From Bicyclus anynana (lineage: Eukaryota; Arthropoda; Insecta; Lepidoptera; Nymphalidae): DNA of 64,000 nt. The stretch's first letter is position 1; each line of letters opens with the position of its first letter. A model generated the notes under the pieces. That model saw nothing but the letters and a program-made list of their open reading frames with translations, ran no database searches and was not told where the DNA came from. The stretch is from contig NC_069108.1 of the NCBI RefSeq assembly GCF_947172395.1, forward strand, positions 3,945,501 to 4,009,500. The letters are read 5' to 3'. Shown piece after piece: positions 62,723 to 64,000 of the stretch. The position numbers and the translations under genes are program-made.

Positions 62723-63252
62723 ATAACCACAATGGAGTGATGATTCTTAAGGAAGCAACCGCTCATCACCAAGTGGATACCTATCACTTAGTTATAGTTT
62801 ATAATATAAGCAACTTAAGAGATATATACGTAGAAATTAGTCGTGATTATATCACATTCAATTTAATTCAGACGAATACGTCATATTATAGACATAGTTT
62901 AGTTCTTAGGAAACAAATAGAATACTTAATCGATAAAGTCGAAAGTAAATTAGTTTATCTAGGATCTAAGATGATTAGTGCAGGTAGAACTTATTTGCCT
63001 AGAGTTAAGAGAGGTCTAATTAATGGATTAGGTTCAATAGTAAAAGCCATTACTGGAAATATGGATCAAGAAGATGCCATTAGATTAGAAAACGAAATTC
63101 AACAAATAAAGCGGTTAGCATTAAATAAACAACACCAAACGTTAGGTTTAATGACAGATTTCATGAATGAATATAAACAGGGTTTGGAAAATATTAGTAA
63201 TAACACAAGTCAACAAAAAAAAAAAATTTTTTTGGGTTTGTTATTAAATTAA
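62638..63252 (+). pseudogene. env: Errantivirus Env, N-terminal part, truncated
   Basis: The frame opens at 62638, inside the end of pol. A hydrophobic VGAALWFFGVAAVIEP looks like a signal peptide encoded in that overlap. A likely splice acceptor TTTTTCAG ends at 62657, since errantivirus env is made from a spliced RNA. A furin-type site RVKR is followed by GLINGLGSIVKAITGN, the fusion-peptide motif shared with baculovirus F proteins. The frame ends at 63252 right after an A-run, with no ectodomain remainder, transmembrane anchor or 3' LTR. It is broken. Confidence 0.85.
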
Positions 63253-63509
63253 TATTTTCTGATTTTTTACAACTAAAAGTAACCAGAAACTTCGTTCATT
63301 GCAAATAAAGTTTGCTTTTGTACAATTTACGATGAAAAATAAATATTTTAATATTTTGGCAGACAGTTTGAGGTGCAAGGGTTTTAACACGCTAGAGACG
63401 GAGTTGGTGGGGGGTTACAGGTGTGAAGCGGGGACCGGCAGGTAGTCTCGGTAGTATGCGCGTGAGCATTACCAAGAAACGACGTTATTTGTGTGGCGCG
63501 AAATCTAAA
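63253..63509. other. Junction between truncated errantivirus and right-edge gene
   Basis: It is AT-rich, then G-rich near 63400. No LTR was found. It probably contains the 5' flank of the right-edge gene. ATG 63456 is an alternative in-frame start for that gene. Confidence 0.5.
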
Positions 63510-64000
63510 ATGGCTTCCAAAAAGTGTAAAAATGACGTTAACTCTTTTTGTTATATTTGCGGCGAATTCATTAAAGTAAGAGCTATGAAATTCAGTTTGT
63601 CGTCAAATGTAAAACTCTGTGAAGCTTATGAAGCTTATTTTAATCTTCCCATTCGAAGTCAAGATAAAATATGGGCACCTAAATTCTCATGTAGTTACTG
63701 CAAAAACACATTAGAAGGTAAGAGAGTACATCATAACTTTCAAGGATACTAATCGCAAGAAAAGTACGATATGTTATAACCTGTGTGTATATGTATATAC
63801 GTTTATATGTATGTTATTTTTTTTCAGCTTGGTATCGAGGAGAAAAAAAAAGTATGAAGTTTGCAGTACCAAGAATATGGAGGGAGCCCACTAATCACAT
63901 CAGTGATTGCTACTTTTGTCTTGTCAATCCACGTAAGCGTCGGGCTGGCAAAAATGCCAAAAAGATTCAGTACCCAGAATTGCCATCAACAACCGCTCCG
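63510..64000 (+). CDS. Cys-rich arthropod protein of unknown function, 2 exons, runs off window
   Basis: Exon 1 (63510-63717) gives MASKKCKNDVNSFCYICGEF and SCSYCKNTLE. Exon 2 (from acceptor TTTTCAG, 63828 on) completes a split codon and gives WYRGEKKSMKFAVPRIWREP then ISDCYFCLVNPRKRRAGKNA to the edge. The joined order CYICGEF, CEAY, CSYCKNTLE, RIWREPT, CYFC, KRRAGKN is that of a widespread, multicopy arthropod family whose function I do not know. The paired cysteines suggest zinc binding. I chose ATG 63510 because relatives start MASKKC; in-frame ATG 63456 would add 18 residues. It may itself be repeat-associated. Confidence 0.75.

Larger units (their letters stand above)
58341..63252 (+). 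mobile_element. Errantivirus (Ty3/gypsy with env), internally deleted and 3'-truncated
   Basis: The order is LTR, primer site, gag, protease-RT-RNase H, integrase C-terminal remnant and an env N-terminal part. Gag and the first pol domains are free of stops, suggesting a young insertion, but integrase is largely missing and env ends after about 200 codons with no 3' LTR behind it. It is therefore a defective copy. Confidence 0.9.

Overview
The window is nuclear DNA from an insect, most probably a moth or butterfly (Lepidoptera). It has intron-containing metazoan genes and AT-rich spacers. Its repeats are typical of Lepidoptera: tRNA-headed SINEs, short Helitron-like elements ending in CTAGT, a piggyBac copy in TTAA, RTE-, Jockey- and CR1-like LINE pieces, and an env-bearing errantivirus. 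Family names come from recognition of the translated sequence; no database was searched.

Left third (1-19.4 kb): one large minus-strand gene for the mitochondrial phosphate carrier (SLC25A3/Mpcp). I place a non-coding first exon at about 19.38-19.28 kb and seven coding exons at 17289-17191, 15647-15548, 5739-5570, 4973-4812, 4020-3841, 2874-2737 and 551-420. Reading phases agree at every junction. The C-terminal exon lies beyond base 1. The introns hold an exon-seeded 37-bp minisatellite, a partial copy of one coding exon, a piggyBac derivative, a LINE 3' end, a large ATC microsatellite and a nested same-strand ORF of 465 codons with a Gag-like (DUF1759-type) C-terminus.

Middle (19.8-27.6 kb, plus strand): the first exon of a THAP zinc-finger protein, divergent from the phosphate carrier; an unrecognised 835-codon Cys- and Asn-rich protein with about eight internal repeats; and a two-exon nitrobindin-like haem protein, the domain fused to a THAP domain in vertebrate THAP4.

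28.6-39 kb: a GC-rich block of Jockey-clade LINE. One forward copy is near full length but broken. It is followed by a rearranged mosaic of mostly reverse-strand fragments in which ORF2 pieces run directly into ORF1 pieces.

42.1-46.9 kb: TAF10 (two exons, minus) and an intronless ADP/ATP translocase (plus). The translocase and the phosphate carrier are the two carriers that supply ATP synthase, so two co-working SLC25 genes lie within about 46 kb.

47-58 kb: no host gene recognised. It is AT-rich and full of SINEs, Helitron-like elements, MITEs with readable target-site duplications, and a G-rich array.

58.3-63.25 kb: an errantivirus (Ty3/gypsy with env), plus strand, with a probable 5' LTR and tRNA-Ser-type primer site. 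Gag and PR-RT-RNase H are open, most of integrase is deleted in frame, and env is cut off after its furin/fusion segment. The last 0.5 kb holds the first two exons of a Cys-rich arthropod protein that continues past the right edge.
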